Source: Lachnospiraceae bacterium
GTDB taxonomy: Bacteria > Bacillota > Clostridia > Lachnospirales > Lachnospiraceae
DNA length: 64,000 bases
Direction of reading: 5' to 3'
NCBI GenBank assembly: GCA_910575835.1
Contig: CAJTGB010000003.1
Location: forward strand, 62,001 to 126,000
Shown here: one piece after another, positions 53,183-63,464 of the stretch
Position numbering within the stretch: the first letter of the stretch is position 1
How the letters are laid out: every line of letters starts with the position of its first letter
Notes under the pieces: generated by a model
Database searches by the model: none
Seen by the model: only the letters and a program-made list of their open reading frames with translations
What the model was told of the DNA's origin: nothing
Program-made: the position numbers and the translations under genes

Positions 53183-54481
53183 TTAATCAAACGGATTCCT
53201 GTATTCTGCCACATCTCCGAGCCGTTCTTCGATACGGAGGAGCTGGTTATATTTTTCCACGCGTTCTGAGCGGCACGGCGCGCCCGTCTTAATCTGTCCC
53301 GAATTAAAAGCCACCGCGATATCCGCAATGATAGAATCGGCCGTCTCTCCTGAACGGTGGGATACGATCGTCCTGTATCCGGCGTTTTTAGCCATCTCGA
53401 TCGCATTGAAGGCTTCCGTCAGCGTTCCGATCTGGTTGACCTTTATCAGGATCGCATTGGCAACGCCTCTGTCGATCCCGTTCTTAAGCCTGTCTGCGTT
53501 GGTGACAAAGAGATCGTCTCCGACTAACTGCATATTTACCCCAAGGCGCGTGGTCAGGATCTCCCAGCCTTCCCAATCCTCCTCGTCCAGGGGATCCTCA
53601 ATGGACGCGATCGGGAATTCTTCCGCCAGTTCTTCATAATAGTCGATCAGCTCTTCTGCCGAGCGGACCACCTGGTGCCCGTGCATCTTGCTCTCGCCCT
53701 CGAAGGCGTATTTCCTGAAGTTCTTGTCGTACAGCTCCGTCGCCGCCACATCCAGCGCGATCTTAATATCCTCCCGAGGCTTGTATCCCGCGGTTTGAAC
53801 TGCCTCCATGATAAAACGGAGCGCTTCTTTTGCATCCGGAAGATCCGGGGCGAAGCCGCCTTCATCACCCACGGCCGTGCTGTACCCGTACTTCTTCAGC
53901 AATCCCTTTAAAGTATGGTAGATCTCCGCGCACATCCGAAGACCTTCCTTGAAACAGCATGCGCCCACGGGCATGATCATGAACTCCTGAATATCTATGG
54001 TATTGTCCGCGTGCCTGCCCCCGTTCATAATATTCATCATCGGCACCGGCAGGCGCTTCGCATTCGTTCCGCCAAGATAAGAGTACATCGGGATCTTAAG
54101 CGCTCCCGCGGCTGCCCGCGCCGCCGCCATAGAGACCCCCAGCATAGCGTTCGCGCCGAGGTTCGACTTGTTCCCTGTGCCGTCAAGCTGGAGCATGATC
54201 CGGTCGATCATCAACTGATCGAACACATTTACCCCTATGATCGCCGGCGCGATCCTTGCATTCACATGGTCGACCGCAAGCTCCACGCCCAGACCGCCGT
54301 ACCGCGCCTGCTTATCACGTAATTCCAGAGCTTCATACCGCCCCGTAGACGCGCCCGACGGAACACTCGCCCTTCCCAGGTGCTCATCGCCTGCAAGCAC
54401 TTCTACTTCTATAGTTGGATTCCCGCGGGAATCTAAGATTTCTCTTGCGTATACATCCGTAATCGGTAAATACTTATGCAT
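53183..54481 (-). CDS. eno: Enolase
   Basis: 432 residues; converts 2-phosphoglycerate to phosphoenolpyruvate in glycolysis. Family motifs are [38 protein letters not shown], the metal ligand region [25 protein letters not shown] with catalytic Lys in [11 protein letters not shown], and [18 protein letters not shown] precedes the ATG. Divergent from yitT. Confidence 0.97.
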   Translation of the reverse strand: MHKYLPITDVYAREILDSRGNPTIEVEVLAGDEHLGRASVPSGASTGRYEALELRDKQARYGGLGVELAVDHVNARIAPAIIGVNVFDQLMIDRIMLQLDGTGNKSNLGANAMLGVSMAAARAAAGALKIPMYSYLGGTNAKRLPVPMMNIMNGGRHADNTIDIQEFMIMPVGACCFKEGLRMCAEIYHTLKGLLKKYGYSTAVGDEGGFAPDLPDAKEALRFIMEAVQTAGYKPREDIKIALDVAATELYDKNFRKYAFEGESKMHGHQVVRSAEELIDYYEELAEEFPIASIEDPLDEEDWEGWEILTTRLGVNMQLVGDDLFVTNADRLKNGIDRGVANAILIKVNQIGTLTEAFNAIEMAKNAGYRTIVSHRSGETADSIIADIAVAFNSGQIKTGAPCRSERVEKYNQLLRIEERLGDVAEYRNPFD

Positions 54482-54639
54482 ATCATTTCCTCCTTCTTTA
54501 TAGAAGGTATTATGTACTGATTTTCTTATTCTAATGCAGATTCAATAATATCATTGACTTTTCTATACCTTGGCGTTACAATCTGTGAAGGTATCTTTAG
54601 ATATTATTTTAAAATACAATCAAACAGAGGAAAGGTAAT

Positions 54640-55482
54640 ATGAAATCACAACTAAAAAACTTTATCTATCTAACCGTCAGTACCCTGATCATGGCAATCG
54701 GTATCTACTTTTTTAAGTTTACCAACAACTTTACCTTCGGAGGAATCACAGGTCTCGCCGTACTGGTAGCCAAGTCCGGCGCCATCTCCGCCAGTGATTT
54801 TTCCTTTGTTTCCAACATGGTCCTGCTCGTGATCGGATTCTTTGTTCTTGGAAAACGGTTCGCCGCCAAGACAGCTTACAGCAGTATCCTTCTGTCCGTC
54901 ACCCTGTCGGCATTGGAACGTATCTATCCTATGAGCCATCCGCTGACGGATCAGCCCATGCTTGAACTTGCCTTCGCTATTGCGCTTCCTTCCATCGGCT
55001 CCGCGGTATTGTTCAATATCGGCGCGTCCAGCGGCGGCACCGATGTGGTCGCCATGATCATGAAGAAATATACCAGCTTCGATATCGGCAAAGCCCTGTT
55101 AGTCACGGACTTTTTCATCACCCTTGCCGGATGCTTCGTGTTCGATATCGAGACCGGACTGTACTCATTCCTTGGTCTGGCGCTTCGTTCTTTCATGATC
55201 GACGGATTTATCGAGAGTCTGAATCTGTCCAAGTATTTTAACGTTGTGTGCAATAACCCGCAGCCTATATGCTCTTATATCAAGGAAGATCTTCACAGAA
55301 GCGCTACCATCGTTCTTGCCAAAGGCGCGTTCAGCGGCGAAGACAAATACATCGTCTTCACCGTATTAAACCGGCTGGAAGCGGTAAGGCTTCGGAATTA
55401 CATTAAGGAAAATTCTCCCGACGCCTTCTTGCTGATCTCCAACACCAGCGAGATCATCGGCAAAGGCTTCCACTCCGTATAA
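54640..55482 (+). CDS. YitT-family membrane protein (DUF2179 C-terminus)
   Basis: 280 residues. Five to six helices with GGITGLAVLV and IGASSGGTDVVAMIMKKYTSF, both typical of YitT, then a soluble DUF2179 domain (about 200-280: HRSATIVLAKGAFSGEDKYIVFTVLNRLEAVRLRNYIKE...). Such proteins are widespread in Firmicutes; transport has been suggested for relatives but is not proven. GAGGAAAGG precedes the ATG. Followed by a terminator shared with glmM. Confidence 0.9.
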   Translation: MKSQLKNFIYLTVSTLIMAIGIYFFKFTNNFTFGGITGLAVLVAKSGAISASDFSFVSNMVLLVIGFFVLGKRFAAKTAYSSILLSVTLSALERIYPMSHPLTDQPMLELAFAIALPSIGSAVLFNIGASSGGTDVVAMIMKKYTSFDIGKALLVTDFFITLAGCFVFDIETGLYSFLGLALRSFMIDGFIESLNLSKYFNVVCNNPQPICSYIKEDLHRSATIVLAKGAFSGEDKYIVFTVLNRLEAVRLRNYIKENSPDAFLLISNTSEIIGKGFHSV

Positions 55483-55518
55483 TATAGATATTATATAATT
55501 AGGAAATGTTTCCATATT

Positions 55519-55546
55519 AAAAAGGATGGGTTCCCCCATCCTTTTT
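55519..55546. terminator. Bidirectional terminator between yitT and glmM
   Basis: AAAAAGGATGGG with CCCATCCTTTTT, a 12-bp stem and 4-base loop between convergent genes. Confidence 0.9.
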
Positions 55547-55553
55547 GTTGTCC

Positions 55554-56900
55554 CTAGTACACCATAAGGCCTTCTTTCTTGATCACTTCTATCACCTGGT
55601 TCACGTATTTCTCGCACAGCTCATCCGTAGCCGCCTCGACCATTACGCGGATCACCGGCTCCGTACCGCTCTCCCTCACAAGGATGCGTCCGTCGTCGCC
55701 CAACGCTTCTGCTACCGCTTCCACAGCCTTCGTAACTTCCGCGTTCTCTCTTGCCGTCTTCTTATCCGCCACACGGACGTTCTTAAGAAGCTGCGGGTAG
55801 ATCGTTACCGGCTCTGTGAGCTTCGACAGGCTCATCTTCTTCTCCAGCATAACTTCCATCACCATCAGGGAAGTCAGGATACCGTCGCCTGTAGTTGCAT
55901 GCTTGCTGAAAATAATGTGGCCGGACTGCTCTCCGCCGAGAGAGAAGTTATTGCGCACCATATTCTCGTATACATACTTATCGCCTACCGCCGTCTTCTC
56001 ATACTTAAGGCCTGCCTTGTCGCACGCCTTGTAAAGTCCCAGATTGGACATGATCGTCGTAACGATCGTATCATCGTTCAGACGGCCGTTCTCCTTCATG
56101 TATTTGCCGCAGATGTAGAGGATCAGGTCTCCGTCTACCTCGTCACCGTTCTCATCAACCGCAATACATCTGTCCGCATCACCGTCGTACGCGAAGCCTA
56201 CGTCCAGCTTCTTCTCCTTCACATACTGCTTGAGCACTTCTATATGCGTGGATCCGCAGTTCGTATTGATATTCGTTCCGTCCGGCTCACAGTTGATCAC
56301 ATAGGTCTTCGCACCCAATGCGTCATATACGCTCTTGGCAATGGCAAATGCGCTTCCGTTAGAGCAGTCTAGTCCAACCCTGATGTCCTCAAAGGAACGG
56401 GTCGCCAATGAGATCAGATAACCGATATAGCGGTTTCTTCCGGCCGCATAGTCTACGGTACGCCCGATGTCTTCCTTCTTCGCCAGCGGAAGTTCTCCCG
56501 TCTCCCCGTCAATATAGGCCTCGATCTTCTCCTCGACCTCTGCTTCAAGCTTATGTCCCTTCCCGTTGATCACCTTGATCCCGTTGTCATAGTAGGGGTT
56601 ATGGCTTGCCGATATCATGATCCCGCAGTCAAAATTATCCGTCCTTGTCACATAGGAAACGCTTGGTGTTGTCGTTACGTGCAGAAGATATGCGTTCGCA
56701 CCTGATGCCGTGATCCCCGCCGCAAGCGCATACTCGAACATATAACTGCTTCTTCTCGTATCCTTGCCGATCACAACCTTCGCCTTGTGATCCTGACCGT
56801 AATACCAGCCCAGGAACCTTCCCACCTTGAATGCATGTTCCACCGTCAGTACTTCATTTGCTTCTCCACGGAATCCATCCGTTCCAAAATATTTACCCAT
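55554..56900 (-). CDS. glmM: Phosphoglucosamine mutase
   Basis: 448 residues; interconverts glucosamine-6- and -1-phosphate for cell-wall synthesis. The start MGKYFGTDGFRGEAN is diagnostic. The phosphoserine loop ISASHNP has its Ser near residue 99, the Mg2+ loop is DGDADRC, the sugar loop GGEQSGH, and the phosphate-binding loop RESGTEPVIRVM. The ATG at 56900 has AAGGAG upstream; the longer frame to 56939 is rejected. The promoter is at 56982-57010. Confidence 0.95.
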   Translation of the reverse strand: MGKYFGTDGFRGEANEVLTVEHAFKVGRFLGWYYGQDHKAKVVIGKDTRRSSYMFEYALAAGITASGANAYLLHVTTTPSVSYVTRTDNFDCGIMISASHNPYYDNGIKVINGKGHKLEAEVEEKIEAYIDGETGELPLAKKEDIGRTVDYAAGRNRYIGYLISLATRSFEDIRVGLDCSNGSAFAIAKSVYDALGAKTYVINCEPDGTNINTNCGSTHIEVLKQYVKEKKLDVGFAYDGDADRCIAVDENGDEVDGDLILYICGKYMKENGRLNDDTIVTTIMSNLGLYKACDKAGLKYEKTAVGDKYVYENMVRNNFSLGGEQSGHIIFSKHATTGDGILTSLMVMEVMLEKKMSLSKLTEPVTIYPQLLKNVRVADKKTARENAEVTKAVEAVAEALGDDGRILVRESGTEPVIRVMVEAATDELCEKYVNQVIEVIKKEGLMVY

Positions 56901-56981
56901 AACTGTCAGCTCCTTCATTTCATACGCTTCATTTGCCATATCTACCGTTTTTTTTGCACGATAGCCGCAAACACCTTTACT

Positions 56982-57010
56982 ATTATATAAGGTTTTGTAT
57001 AAATATACAA
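56982..57010 (-). promoter_or_regulatory. Promoter of glmM
   Basis: TTGTAT (57005-57010), 17 bp, TATAAT (56982-56987) on the minus strand. Confidence 0.65.
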
Positions 57011-57045
57011 CCGTTAATTTCTGTGCCTATTCTAATCTGCTTATT

Positions 57046-58224
57046 CTAATGATGGAACAAACGAAGTCCGGTAAATGCCATCGCCATCCCGTATTTGTTA
57101 CAGGTCTCGATCACGTTGTCATCTCTCACGGATCCGCCAGGCTGCGCGATATACTTCACGCCGCTTCTGTGCGCCCGCTCGATATTGTCTCCGAACGGGA
57201 AGAAGGCGTCCGAACCAAGCGCCACGTTATCAAGCTTGTCAAGCCATTCTCTCTTGGCTTCTCTTGTAAATACCTCCGGCTTCTCCTTGAAGATCGCCGG
57301 CCACGCATCATCCGCAAGCACATCCATATAATCCTCGCCGATATACAGATCGATGGCATTGTCTCTGTCCGCGCGCTTGATACCGTCAACGAACGGCAGG
57401 CCCATCACCTGAGGAGACTGCCTGAGCCACCAGTTGTCTGCCTTCTGTCCTGCCAGGCGCGTGCAGTGTATCCTGGACTGCTGCCCCGCCCCGATACCGA
57501 TCGCCTGTCCGTCCTTGACATAGCATACGGAATTGGACTGCGTATACTTCAAAGTGATCATAGAAATGGCAAGATCGATCTTCGCCTGTTCTGTGAACTC
57601 CTTATTCTCCGTCACGACATTTGCAAAGAACTCATCGTCGATCTTCAGCTCGTTCCTTCCCTGCTCGAAGGTAATGCCGAACACATCCTTGCGCTCTAAC
57701 GGCTCCGGCACATACTCAGGGTCGATCTGGATCACGTTGTAGCCGCCGTTCTTCTTCGCTCTTAAGATCTCAAGCGCCTCCGGCTCGTATCCCGGCGCGA
57801 TCACTCCGTCCGACACCTCGCGCTTGATCAGCCTTGCCGTATCCGCGTCGCAGACATCCGACAGCGAGATGAAATCCCCGAAAGAAGACATACGGTCCGC
57901 CCCTCTTGCCCTGGCATAGGCACAGGCCAGAGGAGACAGTTCCCCAAGATCATCCACCCAATAGATCTTCGCAAGCGTCTCAGTAAGCGAAAGCCCGACC
58001 GCCGCGCCTGCCGGGGATACATGCTTGAAAGACGTTGCCGCCGGAAGCCCTGTCGCCTTCTTCAATTCACTCACCAGCTGCCACCCGTTGAACGCATCCA
58101 GGAAGTTAATATATCCCGGCTTCCCGTTCAATACCTGTATCGGAAGCTCGCTTCCGTCCGCCATATAGATCCTGGATGGCTTCTGATTAGGATTGCAGCC
58201 ATACTTTAATTCTAATTCCTTCAT
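57046..58224 (-). CDS. Phosphoribosylaminoimidazolecarboxamide formyltransferase (AICAR transformylase only)
   Basis: 392 residues. It holds only the transformylase half of Pur[30 protein letters not shown] (the catalytic KH pair), [26 protein letters not shown] and the [12 protein letters not shown] end. The N-terminal inosinicase (MGS-like) domain of bifunctional PurH is absent; a separate IMP cyclohydrolase is encoded 17 bases upstream. Together they carry out the last two steps to IMP. Confidence 0.9.
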   Translation of the reverse strand: MKELELKYGCNPNQKPSRIYMADGSELPIQVLNGKPGYINFLDAFNGWQLVSELKKATGLPAATSFKHVSPAGAAVGLSLTETLAKIYWVDDLGELSPLACAYARARGADRMSSFGDFISLSDVCDADTARLIKREVSDGVIAPGYEPEALEILRAKKNGGYNVIQIDPEYVPEPLERKDVFGITFEQGRNELKIDDEFFANVVTENKEFTEQAKIDLAISMITLKYTQSNSVCYVKDGQAIGIGAGQQSRIHCTRLAGQKADNWWLRQSPQVMGLPFVDGIKRADRDNAIDLYIGEDYMDVLADDAWPAIFKEKPEVFTREAKREWLDKLDNVALGSDAFFPFGDNIERAHRSGVKYIAQPGGSVRDDNVIETCNKYGMAMAFTGLRLFHH

Positions 58225-58241
58225 GTTCTCTCCTCCTCTTC

Positions 58242-58955
58242 TTACTGATTCTTGTTCACGATCTTCGTCTCGTAAGCTCCTGATGCAATATCAATATAAC
58301 GCACGAACAGAGACACCTTGTTCTCCTCGTTCAGGCTGTTCCACAGCATATCTGTAAAAGCTTCCATATCGTCCGGCACAGCGATCAGCTTCGGCTCGCC
58401 CTCGAAGCTTGGCAGCGGATCTCCGTCACAGCGGTATGTGTGGATAAAATGCCCCTCGCCTGCCGCCGGATTCTCGTATGCGAAGGTATAGCGGTTGCAG
58501 CTTTTGGGGCTGCCGTTATTGCTCTTAAGGATCGACATCGCATAATTGAAGTTCCCGTTCTCGATATGCATGATCCCTGAGATCCTCGGCGTATAGTTCG
58601 GACCGTCCGGCTCGAACTCGCGGCATCTTAAGGACTGCTCGAACGTCATCTGACAGTCCATTCCTTCATATATAGTATCGGTCTGGTCACCGTTGGTCAC
58701 GATAGTCTTGTTCCCCAGCACCCTTACCGGCGCATAGATCACCAGGCTTGGATCCGTGAGCAGAGCCGGATCAAACGCCTGTGTGCGGATCCCTTCGCCT
58801 TCTTTTGCAAATATACGGTTCCGGCTGTTCACGCTTCTCCCCATAATAAAATAAGCCGTCACCGCCTTGGTTCCGTCCGCGCTCTTCCCTATGATGATGC
58901 CGCGCCCCGGATAAGAATTCTCCCGCAATTCCTTCTCAATTGATATCATTTCCAT
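58242..58955 (-). CDS. IMP cyclohydrolase, PurO-like
   Basis: 237 residues. Closes FAICAR to IMP. The sequence matches the PurO family first known from archaea rather than the PurH inosinicase: [63 protein letters not shown] and the [10 protein letters not shown] segment. AAGGAG precedes the ATG. It forms a two-gene operon with the transformylase and lies divergent from a lipoprotein gene. Confidence 0.88.
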   Translation of the reverse strand: MEMISIEKELRENSYPGRGIIIGKSADGTKAVTAYFIMGRSVNSRNRIFAKEGEGIRTQAFDPALLTDPSLVIYAPVRVLGNKTIVTNGDQTDTIYEGMDCQMTFEQSLRCREFEPDGPNYTPRISGIMHIENGNFNYAMSILKSNNGSPKSCNRYTFAYENPAAGEGHFIHTYRCDGDPLPSFEGEPKLIAVPDDMEAFTDMLWNSLNEENKVSLFVRYIDIASGAYETKIVNKNQ

Positions 58956-59037
58956 AAAAATTCTCCTTTTTTGCTGAATTTTGACTTGTTAGTTTATTAT
59001 ATATAAAATACTTCTCTTTTTCCAGTAGTATTTACTA

Positions 59038-59066
59038 TTGAAGACAGGTTTTTGGGATGTTACAAT
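59038..59066 (+). promoter_or_regulatory. Promoter of the lipoprotein gene
   Basis: TTGAAG (59038-59043), 17 bp, TACAAT (59061-59066), 36 bases before the start codon. Confidence 0.6.
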
Positions 59067-59102
59067 GAAGAAATATAAATAAGATACAGGAGGACATGTT
59101 TC

Positions 59103-60185
59103 ATGCGTAAACGAACATTTCTTATTTCCTGCGTATTCGCCCTTGCCTTGCTGACTGGCTGCAGCAAGGAGAATGCGGACAAGTACGTCGGAGAACAGAT
59201 TACTTCCATCAAGGAAAACGGCTCTGAGAAATTCGCGGCACTCTTAGAAGAAGGGATTGCAGAGAGCAATGCTTCTTACGTCCTGCAATTTCCCGATGAA
59301 CTTAAGGATCCTTACCTGGATTTCATGAAGGAATCCTTCAAGACCATCCAGTTCGAAGTCGCCAAACCATCAAAGATGAACGACGGCACCTTCTCCGTCC
59401 AGGTTAGCTACACCCCGATCAATATCAAGAATACTCTGGAGACCGTCAACGCCGAATTCTTAGAATCGCTGGAGACGTCGGAACTGACCGAAGCAGTCTC
59501 TTCTGCTCTTGAAAAAGACGCCGATACGCTTAAGAAGTCCCCCTCCTTCGACGCGGAGACCATATCCACTCTCGAAGTATCCAAGTCCGGGGAATCCTAC
59601 TCTATCTCGGAGGAAAGCCTTGGCAAGTTCCTGGCCCAGACCCTTCACGGATATATGGAGCCTTATAACATGGTCTGCGATATCCTTGACTGCTATGACT
59701 TCATCAAGGCTTACCTCAACGCTTCCTTCAAAGGAGATGTAGCGCGTTTTGCCCTGCACACGGACCGAACGGAGGAAGAAGCGCTAGAATGGTATAAAAA
59801 AGACGTATTCGATCCTCCTTCTGATCTGAGCGAAGCATATGTTTCAAGATATCAGAAGGCTCTGGAAACCATGATGAAGCAGTGTAAGTATTCCGTCGGC
59901 ATCCCGAAGAAGGAAGACGGCGTCTACAGCTATGAAGTAGAGATCACCACCTCGCCGAACACCAGCTTCATAGACGCCTACAAGGAATTCGAAGGCGGCA
60001 CCTACTATTCCATCGAAGAGGTTTCCGCCGGACTGGTCACGGCAATGGAGAAATACGCCGCAGCTCCTACATTCGACGAGGAGACCTCCGTGTCCGTTTC
60101 AATCAATGCCTCATCGCTGCTTGACGCAGGCAACAAGGATTCCGAACTGACGGCGCTTGCTACGACCATTCTTGTGATACCGTAA
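59103..60185 (+). CDS. Lipoprotein of unknown function (DUF5105-like)
   Basis: 360 residues. A lipoprotein signal ends LALLTGC with Cys at about residue 20. The mature part is acidic, helical and built of two similar halves (KNTLETVNAEFLESL... SISEESLGKFLAQTL near 110-185; TSFIDAYKEFEGGTYYSIEEVSAGLVTAMEKY near 290-335), each ending in a conserved-looking amphipathic helix. No catalytic motif is seen. I compare it with DUF5105 lipoproteins only by general plan, so treat that name as weak. AGGAGG precedes the ATG. A single-gene unit. Confidence 0.75.
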   Translation: MRKRTFLISCVFALALLTGCSKENADKYVGEQITSIKENGSEKFAALLEEGIAESNASYVLQFPDELKDPYLDFMKESFKTIQFEVAKPSKMNDGTFSVQVSYTPINIKNTLETVNAEFLESLETSELTEAVSSALEKDADTLKKSPSFDAETISTLEVSKSGESYSISEESLGKFLAQTLHGYMEPYNMVCDILDCYDFIKAYLNASFKGDVARFALHTDRTEEEALEWYKKDVFDPPSDLSEAYVSRYQKALETMMKQCKYSVGIPKKEDGVYSYEVEITTSPNTSFIDAYKEFEGGTYYSIEEVSAGLVTAMEKYAAAPTFDEETSVSVSINASSLLDAGNKDSELTALATTILVIP

Positions 60186-60232
60186 CCGGCTTCGCTGACT
60201 CATACTACCGGGGCGTATCTTGCGGGAGTTTC

Positions 60233-60272
60233 CCCCGCCTGGACAAGGCGCATTCGCTCTTGCCAGGCGGGG
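60233..60272. other. GC-rich inverted repeat between convergent genes
   Basis: CCCCGCCTGG (60233-60242) with CCAGGCGGGG (60263-60272), extended by CAAG/CTTG around the loop. There is no T-run on either side. It overlaps a smaller alternative hairpin (GCGGG/CCCGC near 60222-60238). Probably limits read-through between the lipoprotein and MGMT-like genes, or protects mRNA ends. Confidence 0.4.
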
Positions 60273-60299
60273 CTGCATGTTCAAAATATAATCCACCTC

Positions 60300-60620
60300 T
60301 TAATATACAGTTCTCTTCCACTGATATCTCTCCATATCCACCCTGCCGTCCTGAAATCCGACTCCCTCTGCCTTCAGAAGCTCTGTCTGCCGATTACACA
60401 TTCCGCTTCCGAACGCGCAGGACATCCTCCCGTCCTTCGTCACCACACGGTGACAGGGAAGATCGCTGCCGCTGGGGACGGCATGAAGGGCATAACCCAC
60501 CACCCTGGCCCAGCGGCGGTTTCCCGCAAGCGCCGCGATCTGACCGTAGGAGGCCACCTTACCCTTAGGGATCTGGCGGATCACGTCATAGATCTTCTCG
60601 AATGAATTCTTTTCTCTCAT
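60300..60620 (-). CDS. MGMT-family DNA alkyltransferase-like protein
   Basis: 106 residues: only the C-terminal DNA-binding domain of methylguanine methyltransferases (SFEKIYDVIRQIPKGKVASYGQIAALAG and the active-site PCHRVV with Cys present). Small proteins of this kind repair or flag alkylated guanine. The ATG at 60620 overlaps the rarA stop (ATGA); a GTG at 60635 is also in frame. The coupling with rarA points to DNA repair. Confidence 0.85.
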   Translation of the reverse strand: MREKNSFEKIYDVIRQIPKGKVASYGQIAALAGNRRWARVVGYALHAVPSGSDLPCHRVVTKDGRMSCAFGSGMCNRQTELLKAEGVGFQDGRVDMERYQWKRTVY

Positions 60621-61933
60621 ATACTTCCCTTCCACTCCTTGATCTCTTCTAACCGGGCTTTGATCTCCTTCTCTTCACCCTCCGCGGTTGGGTGATAATA
60701 TTCTCTTTGGCTTAAGGACTCAGGCATACACTGCATATGAGTTAGTTTCTCCTCAGTATCATGAGCGTATTCATAACCCCTTCCATATTCCAGATCTTTC
60801 ATAAGGCTGGTCGGCGCATTGCGCAGCACAAGCGGAACCGGCTCTGCACGCAGGCTCCTCACATCCTGCTTGCACATCTCACAGGCCATATAGAGGGCGT
60901 TGGACTTCGGCGCCATAGAAAGATAGGTAACTGCATGAGTCAGATGCACGTCGCATTCCGGCATCCCAAGGAAATGACAGGCCTGATACGCCGCAACCGC
61001 AACCTGGAGCGCATGGCTGTCTGCCATGCCGACATCCTCGCTGGCGAACCGGATCAGCCTTCTCGCTATATACAACGGATTCTCTCCTCCCTCTAACATC
61101 CTGCACATCCAGTAGATTGCCGCGTCCGGGTCACTGTTGCGCATGGACTTGTGGAGCGCTGAGATCAGGTTATAATGCTCCTCCCCGTTCTTGTCATAGA
61201 GAAGCGACTTCTTGCTGATACACTGTTCCAATCCCCCGTCCGTGATGAGAATTCCTTCGGCGCTGATCTCCCCGTTCGTCACCGCCATCTCCAGCGTATT
61301 GAGCGCGGTTCTCGCATCTCCGTTGGCAAATGCGGCGATCGCCTCCACCTGCCTGTCCGTGATCTTCACATTCTGCTGCCCGAATCCCGCCGGACTGCCG
61401 AGCGCATGCCGAAGGACCTTCACCAGATCCGCCTCCGCAAGGGCTTTCAGCACGAAGACCCGGCATCTGGACAGAAGAGCCGCATTCACCTCAAAGGAAG
61501 GGTTCTCCGTGGTCGCACCGATCAGCACGATACTTCCCTTCTCCACAAAGGGCAGGAACGCATCCTGCTGCGCCTTATTGAACCTGTGGATCTCATCTAC
61601 GAACAGCACCGTGCGCACTCCCATCCTGCGGCTGTTCTCCGCCTGGCTCATCACTTCCCTGATCTCTTTGATCCCGCTGGTGACTGCACTGAAATTAATA
61701 AAATCCGCCTTAGTCCTGCCGGCAATGATGCTGGCAAGCGTCGTCTTACCCACCCCCGGCGGCCCCCAGAATATCATCGAAGATATCTGATCCCGCTCGA
61801 TCAGTTGGCGAAGCATCTTCCCCTCTCCCAGCAAATGCTCCTGCCCCGCGAAATCCGCCAGTGTCAGCGGGCGCAGACGGCTCGCTAACGGCGCCGTCTG
61901 CTTCCTGTCATCGAATAACGTCATCTGCTCCAT
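60617..61933 (-). CDS. rarA: Replication-associated recombination protein RarA (MgsA)
   Basis: 438 residues, AAA+ ATPase acting at stalled replication forks. Walker A GPPGVGKTTLA near residues 58-68, Walker B VLFVDEIHRFNK, sensor 1 GATTENPSFEVN and the C-terminal tetramerisation part (EPVPLVLRNAPTSLMKDLEYGRGYEYAHD). It begins 1 base after the ABC-F stop and overlaps the MGMT-like gene. Confidence 0.95.
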   Translation of the reverse strand: MEQMTLFDDRKQTAPLASRLRPLTLADFAGQEHLLGEGKMLRQLIERDQISSMIFWGPPGVGKTTLASIIAGRTKADFINFSAVTSGIKEIREVMSQAENSRRMGVRTVLFVDEIHRFNKAQQDAFLPFVEKGSIVLIGATTENPSFEVNAALLSRCRVFVLKALAEADLVKVLRHALGSPAGFGQQNVKITDRQVEAIAAFANGDARTALNTLEMAVTNGEISAEGILITDGGLEQCISKKSLLYDKNGEEHYNLISALHKSMRNSDPDAAIYWMCRMLEGGENPLYIARRLIRFASEDVGMADSHALQVAVAAYQACHFLGMPECDVHLTHAVTYLSMAPKSNALYMACEMCKQDVRSLRAEPVPLVLRNAPTSLMKDLEYGRGYEYAHDTEEKLTHMQCMPESLSQREYYHPTAEGEEKEIKARLEEIKEWKGSI

Positions 61934-61934
61934 A

Positions 61935-63422
61935 TCATTTCTCCTGAATCTGAATCACCTTCGTCGCTACATTTTCCCGAAAAGCCCTGTCATGTTCCAC
62001 GAATATAACCGTAGGCCTGTATTCAAGAAGCAATTCCTCTATCTGGACTCTCGACAGCACGTCAATATAATTCAACGGCTCATCCCATATATAGAGATGC
62101 GCCTGCTCGCACAGGCTCTTCGCCAGCAGCACCTTCTTCTTCTGCCCGGCGCTGTACTGGCTTATATCCTTCTCAAACTGTCCTCTCTCCAGATCCAGCT
62201 TGCGAAGCACCGCCTTAAACAGGCTCTCCTCCAGCTCATACCTTTCGGTAAATTCCCTTAAGCCGCCCCGAAGATAAGATGTATCCTGGGAGACGTAAGA
62301 GATCTTAAGCCCTGACCCGATCTGAAGCTTTCCTGTGTATTCAAGGTCCTCTCCGTTTAACAGCTTCAATACGCTGGACTTGCCGCATCCGTTTTTCCCT
62401 GCAAGGCAGACGCGCTCGCCTTCCCGGATATCGAAACTGACCCCTGAGCATGCCGGCTTGCCGTCATAATAGACAGCAAGATCACTGATCTCTGCAAGCC
62501 GGTCCGCATGATATGCCACCGGCCGGAGCTTAAGGACATCCATCGTCTCTACGTTCTTAAGAAGCTTCGACTTCTCCTCGATCGCCTGCTGCTGACGGTT
62601 CTCCAACACCTTCGCCCGCTTCATCATCTTGGCGGCCTGATGGCCGATATGCCCTCTGTCAGGACGAAGCCCCGCTACTCTCTGTCCCTTCTTGCTCTTC
62701 TCCACCTTCGCAGACCAGTCCGACGACTGCCTCGACGCGCGCTTCAACCTTTTAACCTCGGTCTCCAGCTTCTGATTCTGCGCCGCTTCCAGCCGGTCCC
62801 TCGCCTCCTTGTTGGCATACCAGGAACTAAAATTCCCCTTCTGGACCTCAATATCCATCTTATTGATCGAGAGAATATGATCCACACAAGAATCCAGGAA
62901 ATGCCGGTCGTGGGATACCAGTATGAATCCTTTCTTCCGGGACAGATATCCGGCGATCCTCTCCCTCGCTTCCGCATCCAGATGATTCGTCGGCTCGTCG
63001 ATCAGCAGGAAACGGTTCTCCGACAAAAACAGCATTGCAAGCAGCACCTTCGTCTGTTCCCCGTAACTTAAGGTACAAAACGGACGGTACAATACCTCCG
63101 CATCCACATCCAGAAGATTCAGCTCCCTGAAGATCTCCCACTCTTCCGTCTGCGGATTCAATTCTTCCAGGATCTCGAACACCATTCTGCCTTCATCCGC
63201 CACCTCGTAAGGGAAATAAACGAACTCTGCTCTGGACGAAATACTTCCCTGATACTCGTACCTGCCCAGCAAAAGATTCAGAAAAGTAGTCTTCCCCCGT
63301 CCGTTTCTCCCCACAAACCCCAGTTTCCAGTCCGTATCGATCCGAAAGGACACATTCTTAAATACCTCTTCATAATTTCCTTCATAAGAAAAACTCAAAT
63401 TCACAACATCTATCATTGACAT
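61935..63422 (-). CDS. ABC-F ATPase, probable ribosome-protection protein (Lsa/Vga-type)
   Basis: 495 residues with two ATPase domains and no membrane helices. Walker A motifs are GRNGRGKTT and GKNGCGKSS; signatures LSYGEQTKV and YSAGQKKKV; Walker B LLIDEPTNHLD and YIWDEPLNYID. The linker (about 195-300: RLKRASRQSSDWSAKVEKSKK...) resembles antibiotic-resistance ABC-F proteins, which dislodge lincosamide, streptogramin A or pleuromutilin drugs. The ATG at 63422 has AGGAGG six bases upstream; a longer in-frame TTG start at 63500 falls in a repeat and is rejected. The leader upstream holds a small ORF and a terminator. Resistance itself is inferred. Confidence 0.85.
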   Translation of the reverse strand: MSMIDVVNLSFSYEGNYEEVFKNVSFRIDTDWKLGFVGRNGRGKTTFLNLLLGRYEYQGSISSRAEFVYFPYEVADEGRMVFEILEELNPQTEEWEIFRELNLLDVDAEVLYRPFCTLSYGEQTKVLLAMLFLSENRFLLIDEPTNHLDAEARERIAGYLSRKKGFILVSHDRHFLDSCVDHILSINKMDIEVQKGNFSSWYANKEARDRLEAAQNQKLETEVKRLKRASRQSSDWSAKVEKSKKGQRVAGLRPDRGHIGHQAAKMMKRAKVLENRQQQAIEEKSKLLKNVETMDVLKLRPVAYHADRLAEISDLAVYYDGKPACSGVSFDIREGERVCLAGKNGCGKSSVLKLLNGEDLEYTGKLQIGSGLKISYVSQDTSYLRGGLREFTERYELEESLFKAVLRKLDLERGQFEKDISQYSAGQKKKVLLAKSLCEQAHLYIWDEPLNYIDVLSRVQIEELLLEYRPTVIFVEHDRAFRENVATKVIQIQEK

Positions 63423-63464
63423 ATGCATACCTCCTGATAATCCGTATCCTGAAATATCCAGATA

